From: Sinomicrobium kalidii
GTDB lineage: Bacteria > Bacteroidota > Bacteroidia > Flavobacteriales > Flavobacteriaceae
Direction: 5' to 3'
DNA length: 64,000 bases
NCBI RefSeq assembly: GCF_021183825.1
Contig: NZ_CP089211.1
Span: 2,914,001-2,978,000 of the forward strand
A program made the translations under genes and the position numbers. Position 1 is the stretch's first letter; every line of letters begins with the position of its first letter. Below are positions 45,868-54,922 of this stretch, piece by piece. Below the pieces are notes generated by a model, which saw only the letters and a program-made list of their open reading frames with translations, was not told the DNA's origin and made no database searches.

Positions 45868-45941
45868 TCCTCCTTAGCTCAGTTGGTTAGAGCATCTGAC
45901 TGTTAATCAGAGGGTCCTTGGTTCGAGCCCAAGAGGAGGAG
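45868..45941 (+). tRNA. tRNA-Asn (GTT), intact copy 2
   Basis: Identical to the copy at 45550-45623 over its 74 nt, including all stems and the GTT anticodon. A terminator follows 11 bp downstream. Confidence 0.95.
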
Positions 45942-45952
45942 CAAAGAAAAAT

Positions 45953-45977
45953 AAAGCAACTTACGGTTGCTTTTTTG
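45953..45977 (+). terminator. Terminator of the tRNA-Asn cluster
   Basis: AAGCAAC (45954-45960) pairs with GTTGCTT, followed by a run of T residues. Confidence 0.75.
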
Positions 45978-46025
45978 TTTTAAACCTACTGTTTGTCTGA
46001 GTAGTATCAAAACTACACTTGTGCA

Positions 46026-46097
46026 GGCCCCGTAGTTCAATGGATAGAATAGAAGTTTCCTAAACTTTAGATCCAAGTTCGATTCTTGGCGGGGCTA
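46026..46097 (+). tRNA. tRNA-Arg (CCT)
   Basis: The 72-nt cloverleaf has acceptor GGCCCCG/CGGGGCT (first pair G-T), U8-A9, D-stem GTTC/GAAT, anticodon stem GAAGT/ACTTT with loop TTCCTAA giving anticodon CCT, T-arm CCAAG-TTCGATT-CTTGG, and discriminator A. The 3' half is read in antisense as the end of a recombinase remnant. Confidence 0.9.
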
Positions 46098-46539
46098 CTT
46101 GACAGGAAAAGTGATAAAAATGGTCGCTTTTCCTGTTTTTATTTTGTGGTAATTCATTGTTTATCTGAAAGATACGATGGGCGACCACGTTCATGCGAGC
46201 GGTTCGATAATTTTTTCCGTCAAATTCCATTTTTTCGGGAAATATCGAACCAATGACATCCCGACGGGTTTGGATTCCCCCTTCACTGTACAGCTTTCCA
46301 ATATTTGTAATTCCTTTTAATGCGCTCTCCAACAATTTATTGATGTTTATATCCCGGGTTTCCACACCACTTTTGTCCAATTGTTCTTCCAGTTTTTCAA
46401 TCTGCGTTTTGCACTCTTTTTTGATTTTAAGGTAATCTTCATCATCCAGGGTTTCCGCAAGCAGCTTGTTCCTCGCAACGGAAAGTTTTGCGTTCAGCAT
46501 ATCTAACGTGAATAATGGATAAGTAAAAATATAAATCAC
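46060..46539 (-). pseudogene. C-terminal remnant of a serine site-specific recombinase, ending inside tRNA-Arg
   Basis: The frame encodes the C-terminal part of a large serine recombinase of the Bacteroidota type. It has a coiled coil (ECKTQIEKLEEQLDK), then LLESALKGITNIGKLY, DVIGSIFPEKMEFDGKNYRT and AHRIFQINNELPQNK. The last residues, PPRIELGSKV, are encoded by the antisense strand of the tRNA-Arg T-arm and anticodon region, the classic signature of an integrase that rebuilt the tRNA end. The catalytic N-terminal domain and zinc-binding region are missing. Similarity begins at about 46500 and is lost upstream. Confidence 0.8.
46102..46141 (+). terminator. Terminator after tRNA-Arg
   Basis: ACAGGAAAAG (46102-46111) pairs perfectly with CTTTTCCTGT (46127-46136), followed by TTTTTATTTT. 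Confidence 0.8.
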
Positions 46540-46597
46540 TGATAAACAGATGATACATTAGTGATCATTTGGGTATTTCCCAAAGTCATAACTGAAA

Positions 46598-46716
46598 GGC
46601 GTCTTTGCGAACCCTGCCATAAGCAGGGTGTGGCAATCTCCCGGAGATAAGTAGCATACGCTCAAAGGCAGGCGAAAACCCGCCGGGAGACTGCCGACGC
46701 TTTGCTGGCAGTGACG
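46598..46716. repeat. REP-like element
   Basis: It opens with GGCGTCTTTGCGAACCCTGCC and closes with GCTGGCAGTGACG. Inner arms GGCAATCTCCCGG and CCGGGAGACTGCC pair. It is the same plan, inverted, as the elements at 10896-11280. The flanking AT-rich DNA (46540-46980) shows no credible gene. Confidence 0.8.
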
Positions 46717-46981
46717 AACTTTATGTTTTTAAAATACAGAAAATGAGATTATTAATAAATCTCTTAAACATTATTCACGTTAGTTACGTTGATAGAATGA
46801 TACATAACAATACTGTCTATTCTATGCAAAATAGTATTAGTTCGAGTAAGATATGGGTTTTTTGGGACAGGGCTTTCCCATTGAGATCAGCAAAAGGTAA
46901 ACGGAGAGATGACCTTAGTCATGAGGGCGTTTGGATTGAAATATGGATAACGCCATAGTTAGTGAGCTATAATACAAATGA

Positions 46982-47592
46982 TATAGCCCATGGCATGGAA
47001 TTGACAACATAAAAACTGGCCGGATTTCACCGGCTGAGCAGGGAATTTCTGAAATGATGATTGATCTGTATAAAATGATCATACCCCTTTATCCCATGAG
47101 CAATTATGCCCATGGCATACCATGTTAGCCAAAGGGTGTCGTGATCTGCTGGACATAAGAAGCTATAGGACCCATGACGATCCCATGCAAATTGTATCCG
47201 GCCCTGTGAATCGTCCGGGACTCCATTATGAGGTTCCGCCTTCACATCAGGTGAAAAAAGAGATGGACCTTTTCATTTCATGGTTCAATAGTACCGAAAG
47301 CCTCGATCTGCTTACCCGGGCGGGGATTGCCCATCTCTATTTTGAGAGTATTCACCCATTTGAGGACGGGAACGGGAGAATAGGCCGTGCTGTTTCGGAA
47401 AAAGCATTGTCCCAAAGTTTGCAAAGACCTACGCTTATTGCCATTTCCCATACCATTGAACACGACAAAAAGGAGTATTATGAAGCGCTTCATCAAAACA
47501 GTACCGGGCTGGATATTACGGAATGGTTGATATATTTCTGTAAAATGGTTCTTCAGGCCCTGGCCCCGGAAGTAGTTTTCAAGGCATTGTAA
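46982..47592 (+). pseudogene. Broken Fic-domain gene
   Basis: Fic proteins transfer AMP or related groups to target proteins. The intact part contains YRTHDDPMQIVSG, the catalytic HPFEDGNGRIGR motif (His plus the phosphate loop) and a normal C-terminus. Reading upstream in the same frame from 47074 gives PLSHEQLCPWHTMLAKG, as in full-length Fic proteins. The preceding GISEMMIDLYK lies in another frame (46982 onward), so one frameshift near 47071-47085 breaks the gene, and the rest of the N-terminal domain, including any inhibitory helix, is not found. Confidence 0.8.
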
Positions 47593-47898
47593 ACAGATTA
47601 TTCGTTCCCTGATAAAGCTCTGATCCGTTTCAATATGAGGTTGAGAAGTTTAATTTTGACTTTGTATTGAATTTTATATATTAGTTGTCCGGTATGCAAA
47701 ACTATAATGCCGGGTCCTTTTTATAGGAATTTGCCTGAGCGGCTATATAGACTTTGTGCTCGACCCCAATTGCAGAACAATGTTTTTGGGTTTTTTATAA
47801 CTTTCAAAAAGGATCAAAAATGTGTACGCTGCATGTTTTAAATATAAAGACCGGGAAAAGTTAAGGAGTATAAAATTTAAACCTAAGACCTGTTAAAA

Positions 47899-48711
47899 AT
47901 GAAAATGAAACCCAAAAACCGGATAAGGCAGTTTGCTTTGCCGTTACTTGCCGTTCTGGCTTTTTCCTGTAAAACGGATACCGGGAAAAATTCTCGGGAA
48001 AAAGTGACCCTGGAAAAAAAACAAAAGGATGCTGAGTGGATCTATCTTTTTGACGGAAGCAGTATCGAAGGCTGGCGCGGGTACAATATGGATACGCTGC
48101 CACCGGGATGGACCATAAAGGACAGTGTCCTGACCTTTGACACCGAACTCGGCCTGGAACAGAATTATAAGGGCGGGAAAGACATCCTTTATGGCGCCGA
48201 AGAGTTCGGCAATTTTGAATTGTACCTGGAATGGAAGATCCCCGAAGGGGGAAACAGCGGTATTTTTTATCACGTCAGGGAAGGATATGACGGACCGCCG
48301 GTCGTGGCCCCCGAATACCAGCTTATCGATGATGAAAACTACGCCAGTATCCATGATCTTACGGCATATAATACCAGTCTGGGGTACACCGAAAACCCGG
48401 AAGAGCTGAAGCCCCTGCAGCAGACCGGGGCCGATTACGCCATGCATCCCCCGGCTGCCGACAAGATCCTGCATCCCGTGGGGGAGTGGAACAGTTCCCG
48501 GATTGTTTTCACCCCCGAACGGGTTGAACATTGGCTGAACGGGAAAATGGTACTATCCTTTGTCCCCTGGGATGAGGCATGGTACGAAAAGAAAAATTCG
48601 GACAAGTGGAAGAACAGTCCCGATTACGGAAAATTCAAAACCGGGTATATTGCCCTGCAGGACCATGCCAGTCCGATCTGGTTCCGGAACATTAAGATCA
48701 GGAAATTATAA
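47899..48711 (+). CDS. DUF1080 (3-keto-disaccharide hydrolase domain) lipoprotein
   Basis: The 270-residue lipoprotein has lipobox AFSC near residue 24. It then has WIYLFDGSSIEGWRGYN, the DUF1080 opening, and KDILYGAEEFGNFELYLEWKIPEGGNSGIFYHV, the strongest family block, ending LQDHASPIWFRNIKIRKL. DUF1080 proteins adopt a concanavalin-like fold. Members were shown to cleave 3-keto-glycosides, often beside Gfo/Idh/MocA oxidoreductases that create or reduce the 3-keto sugar. Such an enzyme follows here by 13 bp. Confidence 0.9.
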   Translation: MKMKPKNRIRQFALPLLAVLAFSCKTDTGKNSREKVTLEKKQKDAEWIYLFDGSSIEGWRGYNMDTLPPGWTIKDSVLTFDTELGLEQNYKGGKDILYGAEEFGNFELYLEWKIPEGGNSGIFYHVREGYDGPPVVAPEYQLIDDENYASIHDLTAYNTSLGYTENPEELKPLQQTGADYAMHPPAADKILHPVGEWNSSRIVFTPERVEHWLNGKMVLSFVPWDEAWYEKKNSDKWKNSPDYGKFKTGYIALQDHASPIWFRNIKIRKL

Positions 48712-48724
48712 TTTGCTGCAAGCC

Positions 48725-50155
48725 ATGAACAAACGCGAATTCTTAAAAAAAAGTAGTGTAGGTGCCCTTGGAATTATGGTGGTGCCCTCTTTGTTAAAAG
48801 CCGCTACGACCGGCGACCGTTTGCGAACCGCGCATATCGGTGTGGGGAATATGGGGAGGGAAGACCTGAAGGCCGTCTCATCCCATGCAGCCGTTGATGT
48901 AGTGGCGCTTTGTGATGTGGATGCCGTATATTTGTCCGAAGCGCATAAACTCTATCCGAAGGCCCGTGTGTTTTTTGATTACCGCGTTATGCTGGAGGAA
49001 ATGGGAGATGAAATAGATGCGGTGATCGTATCCACACCGGATCATACCCATGCCCCGGCCTCCATGCTGGCCATGCAGATGAACAAACCCGTTTACTGCC
49101 AGAAACCACTCACGCATTACGTATCAGAATCGAGGGCCATGAAAAAACTGGCTGCCGAAAAAGGATTAATAACCCAGATGGGGATACAGGTACATTCTTT
49201 TTACGATTACAAACTGGCCACACTTTTGATTCAGTCAGGCATTATCGGAAAAGTACATACCGTACACGCCTGGTCTCCGAAAAACTGGGGGTATGACGGC
49301 GCTGCACCGGAGGGTGAGGACCCGGTACCGTCACAACTGGATTGGAATCTGTGGTTGGGAACCTCACCCATGAGGCCGTACAAGGAGGGGGTGTATCATC
49401 CCGGGAACTGGAGAAAACTTATGGATTACGGTTGCGGTACCCTGGGCGACATGGGCGTACACATCTTCGATACCCCCTACAATGCCCTGCAATTGGATGT
49501 GCCGAAAACCATAATGACCGAATGCAGGCCCTCCAACGGCTTCGGTTATCCGGAACACAACACCGTAACCTATGAGTTTCCGGGTACCAAATACACCGCG
49601 AAGTCCTTAAAATGGATATGGTATGATGGCGAAGGTGCCCCGGCAGCACACGAAGATCTCGTGCTACCGGGAATGGATGTGAAAAAGAACGAAAAGAAAC
49701 AGGGAAAGGAAGCCGGGATCAAGGAAAAAATGTCGCTTGAGGCCAAAGTAGCCGGCGAGAATGAACTGCCCGAACAGGGAGCCATGTTCATAGGCGAGAA
49801 GGGACGCCTGTTGTTGCCTCATTTTATGCAATTGCCGAGAAAAATTGTTAAGGGAAAATACATTGATATTTCCGGCGAAATAGCTGAGCTGACCGCGAAG
49901 CACGACCTGGGTAAACCCGTTCGCAATTACGGGACCGAAGGACCTAAGCACTACCACCAGTTTGTCGACGCCTGTCTGGGGAAAACCGAATGTTCGGCAC
50001 CTTTTGATTATGCTGCGCGATTGACAGAGACGATTCTTTTGGGAACCATTGCAGGGCGCTTCCCCGGGGAGACCTTGCACTGGGATGCCGAAACCGCCAG
50101 GTTCAAAGAAGAAAAAGCCAATAAATATCTGGCCGGTGAGTACAGGCAGTTTTGA
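48725..50155 (+). CDS. Gfo/Idh/MocA family oxidoreductase with Tat signal
   Basis: The ATG at 48725 begins MNKREFLKKSSVGALGIM, a Tat-like signal with a leucine rather than a second arginine in the motif, so export is likely but not certain. The 476-residue protein has the Rossmann motif GVGNMGREDLK, ALCDVDAVYL, the EKP-like QKPLTH, and a C-terminal Gfo/Idh domain. It probably oxidises or reduces a sugar C3-hydroxyl with a bound NAD(H), working with the DUF1080 protein upstream. Reading the frame from further upstream would overlap that gene and is rejected. Confidence 0.9.
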   Translation: MNKREFLKKSSVGALGIMVVPSLLKAATTGDRLRTAHIGVGNMGREDLKAVSSHAAVDVVALCDVDAVYLSEAHKLYPKARVFFDYRVMLEEMGDEIDAVIVSTPDHTHAPASMLAMQMNKPVYCQKPLTHYVSESRAMKKLAAEKGLITQMGIQVHSFYDYKLATLLIQSGIIGKVHTVHAWSPKNWGYDGAAPEGEDPVPSQLDWNLWLGTSPMRPYKEGVYHPGNWRKLMDYGCGTLGDMGVHIFDTPYNALQLDVPKTIMTECRPSNGFGYPEHNTVTYEFPGTKYTAKSLKWIWYDGEGAPAAHEDLVLPGMDVKKNEKKQGKEAGIKEKMSLEAKVAGENELPEQGAMFIGEKGRLLLPHFMQLPRKIVKGKYIDISGEIAELTAKHDLGKPVRNYGTEGPKHYHQFVDACLGKTECSAPFDYAARLTETILLGTIAGRFPGETLHWDAETARFKEEKANKYLAGEYRQF

Positions 50156-50413
50156 AAGTATGCTACGGCCGGAACGGATGAACTGATCTCCGATTCCGGA
50201 ACTAATGCATCCGGAATTAGGTGGTGAACGATGAAAAACAATGCTGCATAGTCGCAATTAAATCAGGTCGTGAGGCCGCATATCTTCTTTTTGGAAAGGT
50301 AAATAAAGAATGTATTCCCCGGGGAAATACCGTTCGGTCGGATGTACGTATTTGTCTTCTGCCGGAAGGGTTTATCCGGGGTAAACAAGTACTCTGGTAT
50401 TTGTCGGGATATC

Positions 50414-50623
50414 TTTAGTACATGACAAAATTCGATCTGGGTGGATTTTCCTCTCCCGAAAGCTTTCGGGATTTTCACCCCATCCCTAAAGGGTGATCCC
50501 GATAAATATCGGGAGAGGAAAATCAGGTTCCCTTTAGGCGATGCATTGAGCCAGGTCGAAATGGTTAGGATCAAACTGATTTACCGATAAATCTGCATAA
50601 AACAAATTTTGTCATGTACTAAA
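50414..50623. mobile_element. MITE-like element, copy 1, with 9-bp target duplication
   Basis: Perfect 19-bp terminal inverted repeats, TTTAGTACATGACAAAATT at the left and its complement at 50605-50623, bound 210 bp without a gene. The element is flanked by the direct repeat CGGGATATC (50405-50413 and 50624-50632). Inside are CCCGAAAGCTTTCGGG, CCCTAAAGGG, CCCGATAAATATCGGG and the arm GATTTTCC...GGAAAATC. It sits in the 1.45-kb gap upstream of susC; 50640-51000 of that gap shows nothing recognisable. Confidence 0.88.
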
Positions 50624-51196
50624 CGGGATATCTTAAAAAAAGGATTATACCCACCCCTGGCCGGGCTAAATACGGTATCGTAACCGGCTTCGGATAACAA
50701 TGGATATCCTTTGTCTGCACACAGCTTTTCCTGATAAAGTTTCCCTGCCTGTTATGTCTACTGTAATCGGTGTTCGTAACCCTTCCCGGTACGGTGGCTA
50801 TAGTAGGAAATATCTCACTGTATGAAAAGATTCTTAGATATTCCCTTGCGGATCAATACAACCAATTTGAGGACCGCTTTTTTTCCATTTCAGTTCCGGA
50901 TTGATATTAAGGGTGCCCGTTGATCTCTCCGGCAGACTCGCGGCAGGTCTGTGCTTGCTATTGGAGATGACTGCCCGCCTCCATGAAATTCTCCCCCTAA
51001 ATAAAGCCGGTTAAAAGGACGTTTTAATGTTAATTTTTTTGAAATCAACCTGTCTTTTTCCATTTTTTCCTCAAACGTTATAGTACATTATATGATACGG
51101 GCTTAAACCCTGAAATTCCGGTGTTTACGTGCGATGTCATTATGCTAATTTAAAACGGTAAAAATTAATAATCCTCTATTTTTTTAAGTTAAAAAT

Positions 51197-51240
51197 TTTG
51201 TAATTAACAGTTATTGTTTAGTTTCGTGTAATCGATTGCA
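51197..51240 (+). promoter_or_regulatory. Candidate susC promoter with LacI-like operator
   Basis: TTTG (51197-51200), 18 nt, TAGTTTCG (51219-51226) resembles the Bacteroidota promoter with mismatches. Directly after it lies TGTAATCGATTGCA (51227-51240), a near-perfect palindrome with the central AATCGATT common in LacI-family operators. A repressor bound there would cover the start of transcription. No regulator gene is in the window. Confidence 0.45.
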
Positions 51241-51420
51241 CTAAATGTGTAACGACCGTAATAAAATGGATGGAAGGGGCACCAAACTTTCCGGATAGGT
51301 CATTACCGGCGGTGGGAAAAAATGCGGTGATGAATAGGGTGAGACCTGGGAACAAGGTTTACGGACTTCCCGAAAGGCATGCAGGAAGCCCTTATAGTAT
51401 TGAAACCAACTAAAATTAAC

Positions 51421-51576
51421 TTTAGTACATGACAAAAATTGTTTTCACCAGATTTCTCGGAAAATCAGTTCCCCCCCAACCCTAAAGGGAGCCTGATTTT
51501 CCTCGATTTGCTCCCTTTAGGGCTGGGGATAACAAGTCGAGGAATTACCGAAATTCAATTTTTGTCATGTACTAAA
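51421..51576. mobile_element. MITE-like element, copy 2, with 9-bp target duplication
   Basis: Perfect 21-bp inverted ends, beginning TTTAGTACATGACAAAAATT and ending at 51556-51576, bound 156 bp. The flanking 9-bp direct repeat is AAAATTAAC (51412-51420 and 51577-51585). The core is GGAAAATCAG, CCCTAAAGGG, CTGATTTTCC, followed by CTCCCTTTAGGG. It lies 30 bp before the susC start codon, inside the probable 5' untranslated region. Confidence 0.9.
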
Positions 51577-51606
51577 AAAATTAACCACATAAACTTTAAG
51601 AACATT

Positions 51607-54600
51607 ATGAAAAACTTTTTACTGGTGTCAAACACTGTAAAGCGGATACCCTTATTTGTTTTACTACTGTGTTTTCTTGTAAACGGCAGGGCTTTTGCCC
51701 AGCAGTCCGTTACGGTTACCGGAACGGTCAGTGACGGGGAACTGGATACTCCTTTGCCGGGGGCTACCGTAATGGAAAAAGGGACTTCAAATGGTACGTC
51801 GACAGATTTTGACGGGAACTATACATTAACAGTTTCAGGCAGCGATGCGGTTCTTGTTATAAGTTATATCGGGTATATCAGCCAGGAGGTCGGTATAAAC
51901 GGAAGGACGGAAATAAATAGTACTTTAGAGCCCAACCTTGAGGAATTGGATGAGGTAGTGGTTGTAGATTACGGGTATGGAAAGGTAAAACGGCAGGACA
52001 TGACCGGTTCGGTAGCTTCCATGTCGGCCAAGGAGATCTCAAAAATACCCACGTCCAGTGCCGCCGATGCCCTTACGGGAAGACTTCCCGGGGTTAGCGT
52101 AACTACAACCGATGGCGAACCGGGAGCGGATATAAAGATACGTATCAGGGGTGGCGGGTCCATAACCCAGGACAATTCGCCCTTATTTGTGGTAGACGGT
52201 TTTATAGTAGGGGATATCAACGACATTGCGCCCAACGATATCGAAAGCATAAACATATTAAAGGATGCCTCTGCCACCGCAGTATACGGGTCAAGGGCGG
52301 CCAATGGTGTTGTGGTGATCACCACCAAGAGCCCTATTGCCGGTAAGGTCTCTGTAGATTACAATAATTATTTTCAGTACAATTACCTGCCGAAAGACAG
52401 GAAATATGAGGTCTTATCACCTTACGAATATGTCCTGGCCAATTACGAATATGCCAAACTCCAGGGAACGGCGGCAACCGAAAATTTTGAGAAATTTTAT
52501 GGCAAGTATGACGATCTGGAACTGTACCAGTCTAAAGAAGGTACGGACTGGCAGGAGGAATTGTTTGGCAGCCCGAGATTTTCCCAGTATCACAACCTGG
52601 CGGTAAGCGGGGGGACGGATATGACCAAAATGAGATTGAGCGTGTCCTATAATGACGATGAGGGTATTCTGACAGGTTCGGCTTACGAAAGGACATCTGT
52701 AAACTTTAAACTCAGCCAGAAAATCGCAGACCCCTTATCCCTTGATGTGTCGGCCAGGGTCACCAATGCTGTTACAGATGGCGCCGGTACATCGACCAAC
52801 GCACAGCTGAAGATCAAGGATGCCGTACAGGCCAGACCGGTGAACGGAATTGCTGACGAACTCGATATCGATCTCAATCAGCTCGATGCGGACAACGACT
52901 ATGAATCGTTCCTCAGAAGCATGATACAGCCTACCGAACTGTTAAAACAGGATTGGCGCAAACGGACCGATAAAAGATATAATCTGAATGCCGGTCTGAC
53001 ATGGTCTGTTATTGACGGACTGGATCTGAAAACCGTCTTCACCACCCAAAGAAGGTTTTGGGAGAACCTGCGCTTTTACGGGCCATTGACCGGTGAGTCG
53101 TTCAACAACGGAGGGAGTATGCCTCTGGGAACAAAAGACAACCGGGAATATACTTCATACCGGTGGGTGACTACGTTGAACTATAAAAAACAATGGGGAG
53201 AAGACCATAAACTCGATGCCCTTGTGGGGTATGAAGTGTCTTCCAACGGATCGAAACAGGCCTTTTTACGGGGGGAGGACTACAGGTTGTCCATTACTCC
53301 GGAAGAACTGTTTGCCAATATGCAATTGGGACGTATAGATGATGCCTATACCAGGGAAGCTACGGATATCAACCGGAGGTCGATCTTCGGCCGGCTGGAT
53401 TTTCAGTTAAAAAACAAATATATCTGGACCGCAACACTGAGGGCCGATAAGTCCAGTGTTTTTACCGAAGACCTTAACCTGGGGATCTTTCCGGCACTGG
53501 CATTCGCCTGGAAAATTGACCAGGAGAACTTCCTGAGAAATTCCGGTTGGGTCGACGAATTGAAACTTAGGATCACCTATGGTGAAACCGGTAATGACAG
53601 GATAGATGCAGACGCTACCCGGTTTTTATTCAATGCGAATACGTTCCGGGGCCCGGGGTTCGGTAACGAAGAGAACGTATACTATACGCCAAAAGGCAAC
53701 TCGTTGTACAATCCGGAACTGGTGTGGGAAACTACAGTAACCAACAATATCGGTCTGGACTTTGGCCTGTTTAACAGAAGGCTGAACGGTAGTCTCGATT
53801 TTTACAGGAATGAAACCCGGGATCTGTTGCTGCGTTCTGCGATCTCCACCAATTCGGGTTTTCCGACCGAGTGGAAGAATATAGGATCTACATCCAATAC
53901 CGGCGCCGAGTTAGGCTTGAATGCCTACCTCGTAGACAGTGGTGATTTTACGCTTTCTGCCAGTCTTAACATCGGTACCAACACCTTTAAAATAGAGGCC
54001 CTCGATGAAACTAACGAAAGGTTCGAAAGGTCTAACTGGGCCAGTACCGATCTGAATAATATCAGTGATTATCACCTGGAAGTAGGTGGGAAATTAGGGA
54101 ATATATACGGATATGTGACCGATGGCATGTACACTACAGACGATTTCGAATCTTATGACGAGGCATCAGGAGACTATATCCTTAAAGAAGGTGTGCCGTC
54201 TTCAGGTAATGTGGTAGGAAACAGAAAAATAAGACCGGGTTTCTTAAGATTAAAAGACCTGAACGATGATGGAGAGATCAATGCCGATGACCGGCAGGTC
54301 ATAGGTAATGCATTGCCCGATTTTCAGGGTGGTTTCGGGTTTAATACTTCCTACAAAGGGTTCGATCTTTCCGTTTTCTTCAACTTCCAGTACGGGAACG
54401 ATGTGTACAACACGGGTAAAATTCAATACAATCAATTCAGAAGGGTGACCTATGGAAATATGCTCGACAGGATGAATTCCGGTAACAGGTTTACCTATAT
54501 AGATATTGACGGACAATATACGGGAACCGCCGGGGAAGTGGTGACCGACCTCGACCAACTGGACGAAATGAACCGGGGTAAGAATATTTGGTCGCACGCC

Positions 54601-54894
54601 AGCCACGGGATAGCCGGGGCCGTAGTCCATTCGTGGGCCATTGAGGACGGATCGTTTTTAAGGCTGAACAACCTCACCCTAGGGTATAATTTGCCCGATG
54701 AGCTCATATCTAAAATAGGCCTGTCCAAATTCAGGATATATGCCACGGGAAGGAACCTGCATATATGGACCAACTACTCAGGATACGATCCTGAGGTCGA
54801 TTCGAGAAGGAACAGTGGTTTAACACCCGGTGTGGATGATTCCTCTTACCCGAGGAGCCGTTCATACACCCTGGGTCTTAATCTCACTTTTTAA
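51607..54894 (+). CDS. SusC/RagA-type TonB-dependent outer-membrane transporter
   Basis: This beta-barrel imports oligosaccharides, here presumably pectin fragments, together with the SusD lipoprotein. The ATG at 51607 begins MKNFLLVSNTVKRIPLF, a signal peptide cleaved near AFAQQ; the open frame upstream runs through the MITE and is not protein. The 1095-residue protein has a carboxypeptidase-like domain (TVTGTVSDGE to about residue 105), then VVDYGYGKVKRQDMTGSV and the plug with IRIRGGGSITQDNSPLFVVDG and ASATAVYGSRAANGVV. The barrel ends GLNLTF. There is no N-terminal STN signalling domain, so it is a plain transporter. Confidence 0.96.
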   Translation: MKNFLLVSNTVKRIPLFVLLLCFLVNGRAFAQQSVTVTGTVSDGELDTPLPGATVMEKGTSNGTSTDFDGNYTLTVSGSDAVLVISYIGYISQEVGINGRTEINSTLEPNLEELDEVVVVDYGYGKVKRQDMTGSVASMSAKEISKIPTSSAADALTGRLPGVSVTTTDGEPGADIKIRIRGGGSITQDNSPLFVVDGFIVGDINDIAPNDIESINILKDASATAVYGSRAANGVVVITTKSPIAGKVSVDYNNYFQYNYLPKDRKYEVLSPYEYVLANYEYAKLQGTAATENFEKFYGKYDDLELYQSKEGTDWQEELFGSPRFSQYHNLAVSGGTDMTKMRLSVSYNDDEGILTGSAYERTSVNFKLSQKIADPLSLDVSARVTNAVTDGAGTSTNAQLKIKDAVQARPVNGIADELDIDLNQLDADNDYESFLRSMIQPTELLKQDWRKRTDKRYNLNAGLTWSVIDGLDLKTVFTTQRRFWENLRFYGPLTGESFNNGGSMPLGTKDNREYTSYRWVTTLNYKKQWGEDHKLDALVGYEVSSNGSKQAFLRGEDYRLSITPEELFANMQLGRIDDAYTREATDINRRSIFGRLDFQLKNKYIWTATLRADKSSVFTEDLNLGIFPALAFAWKIDQENFLRNSGWVDELKLRITYGETGNDRIDADATRFLFNANTFRGPGFGNEENVYYTPKGNSLYNPELVWETTVTNNIGLDFGLFNRRLNGSLDFYRNETRDLLLRSAISTNSGFPTEWKNIGSTSNTGAELGLNAYLVDSGDFTLSASLNIGTNTFKIEALDETNERFERSNWASTDLNNISDYHLEVGGKLGNIYGYVTDGMYTTDDFESYDEASGDYILKEGVPSSGNVVGNRKIRPGFLRLKDLNDDGEINADDRQVIGNALPDFQGGFGFNTSYKGFDLSVFFNFQYGNDVYNTGKIQYNQFRRVTYGNMLDRMNSGNRFTYIDIDGQYTGTAGEVVTDLDQLDEMNRGKNIWSHASHGIAGAVVHSWAIEDGSFLRLNNLTLGYNLPDELISKIGLSKFRIYATGRNLHIWTNYSGYDPEVDSRRNSGLTPGVDDSSYPRSRSYTLGLNLTF

Positions 54895-54922
54895 CACAGG
54901 TATGGACATAAAACTTATAGCG

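Noticed and set aside
46743..46958. 71-residue frame between the recombinase remnant and the fic remnant
   Set aside because: No recognisable family or start signal; it lies in degenerate DNA between pseudogenes.
50640..51000. Possible gene remnants in the gap upstream of the pectin locus
   Set aside because: I read both strands and found no stretch with a recognisable family or a sustained frame.
51439..51606. N-terminal extension of SusC
   Set aside because: It is the translation of MITE copy 2; the signal peptide starts at 51607.
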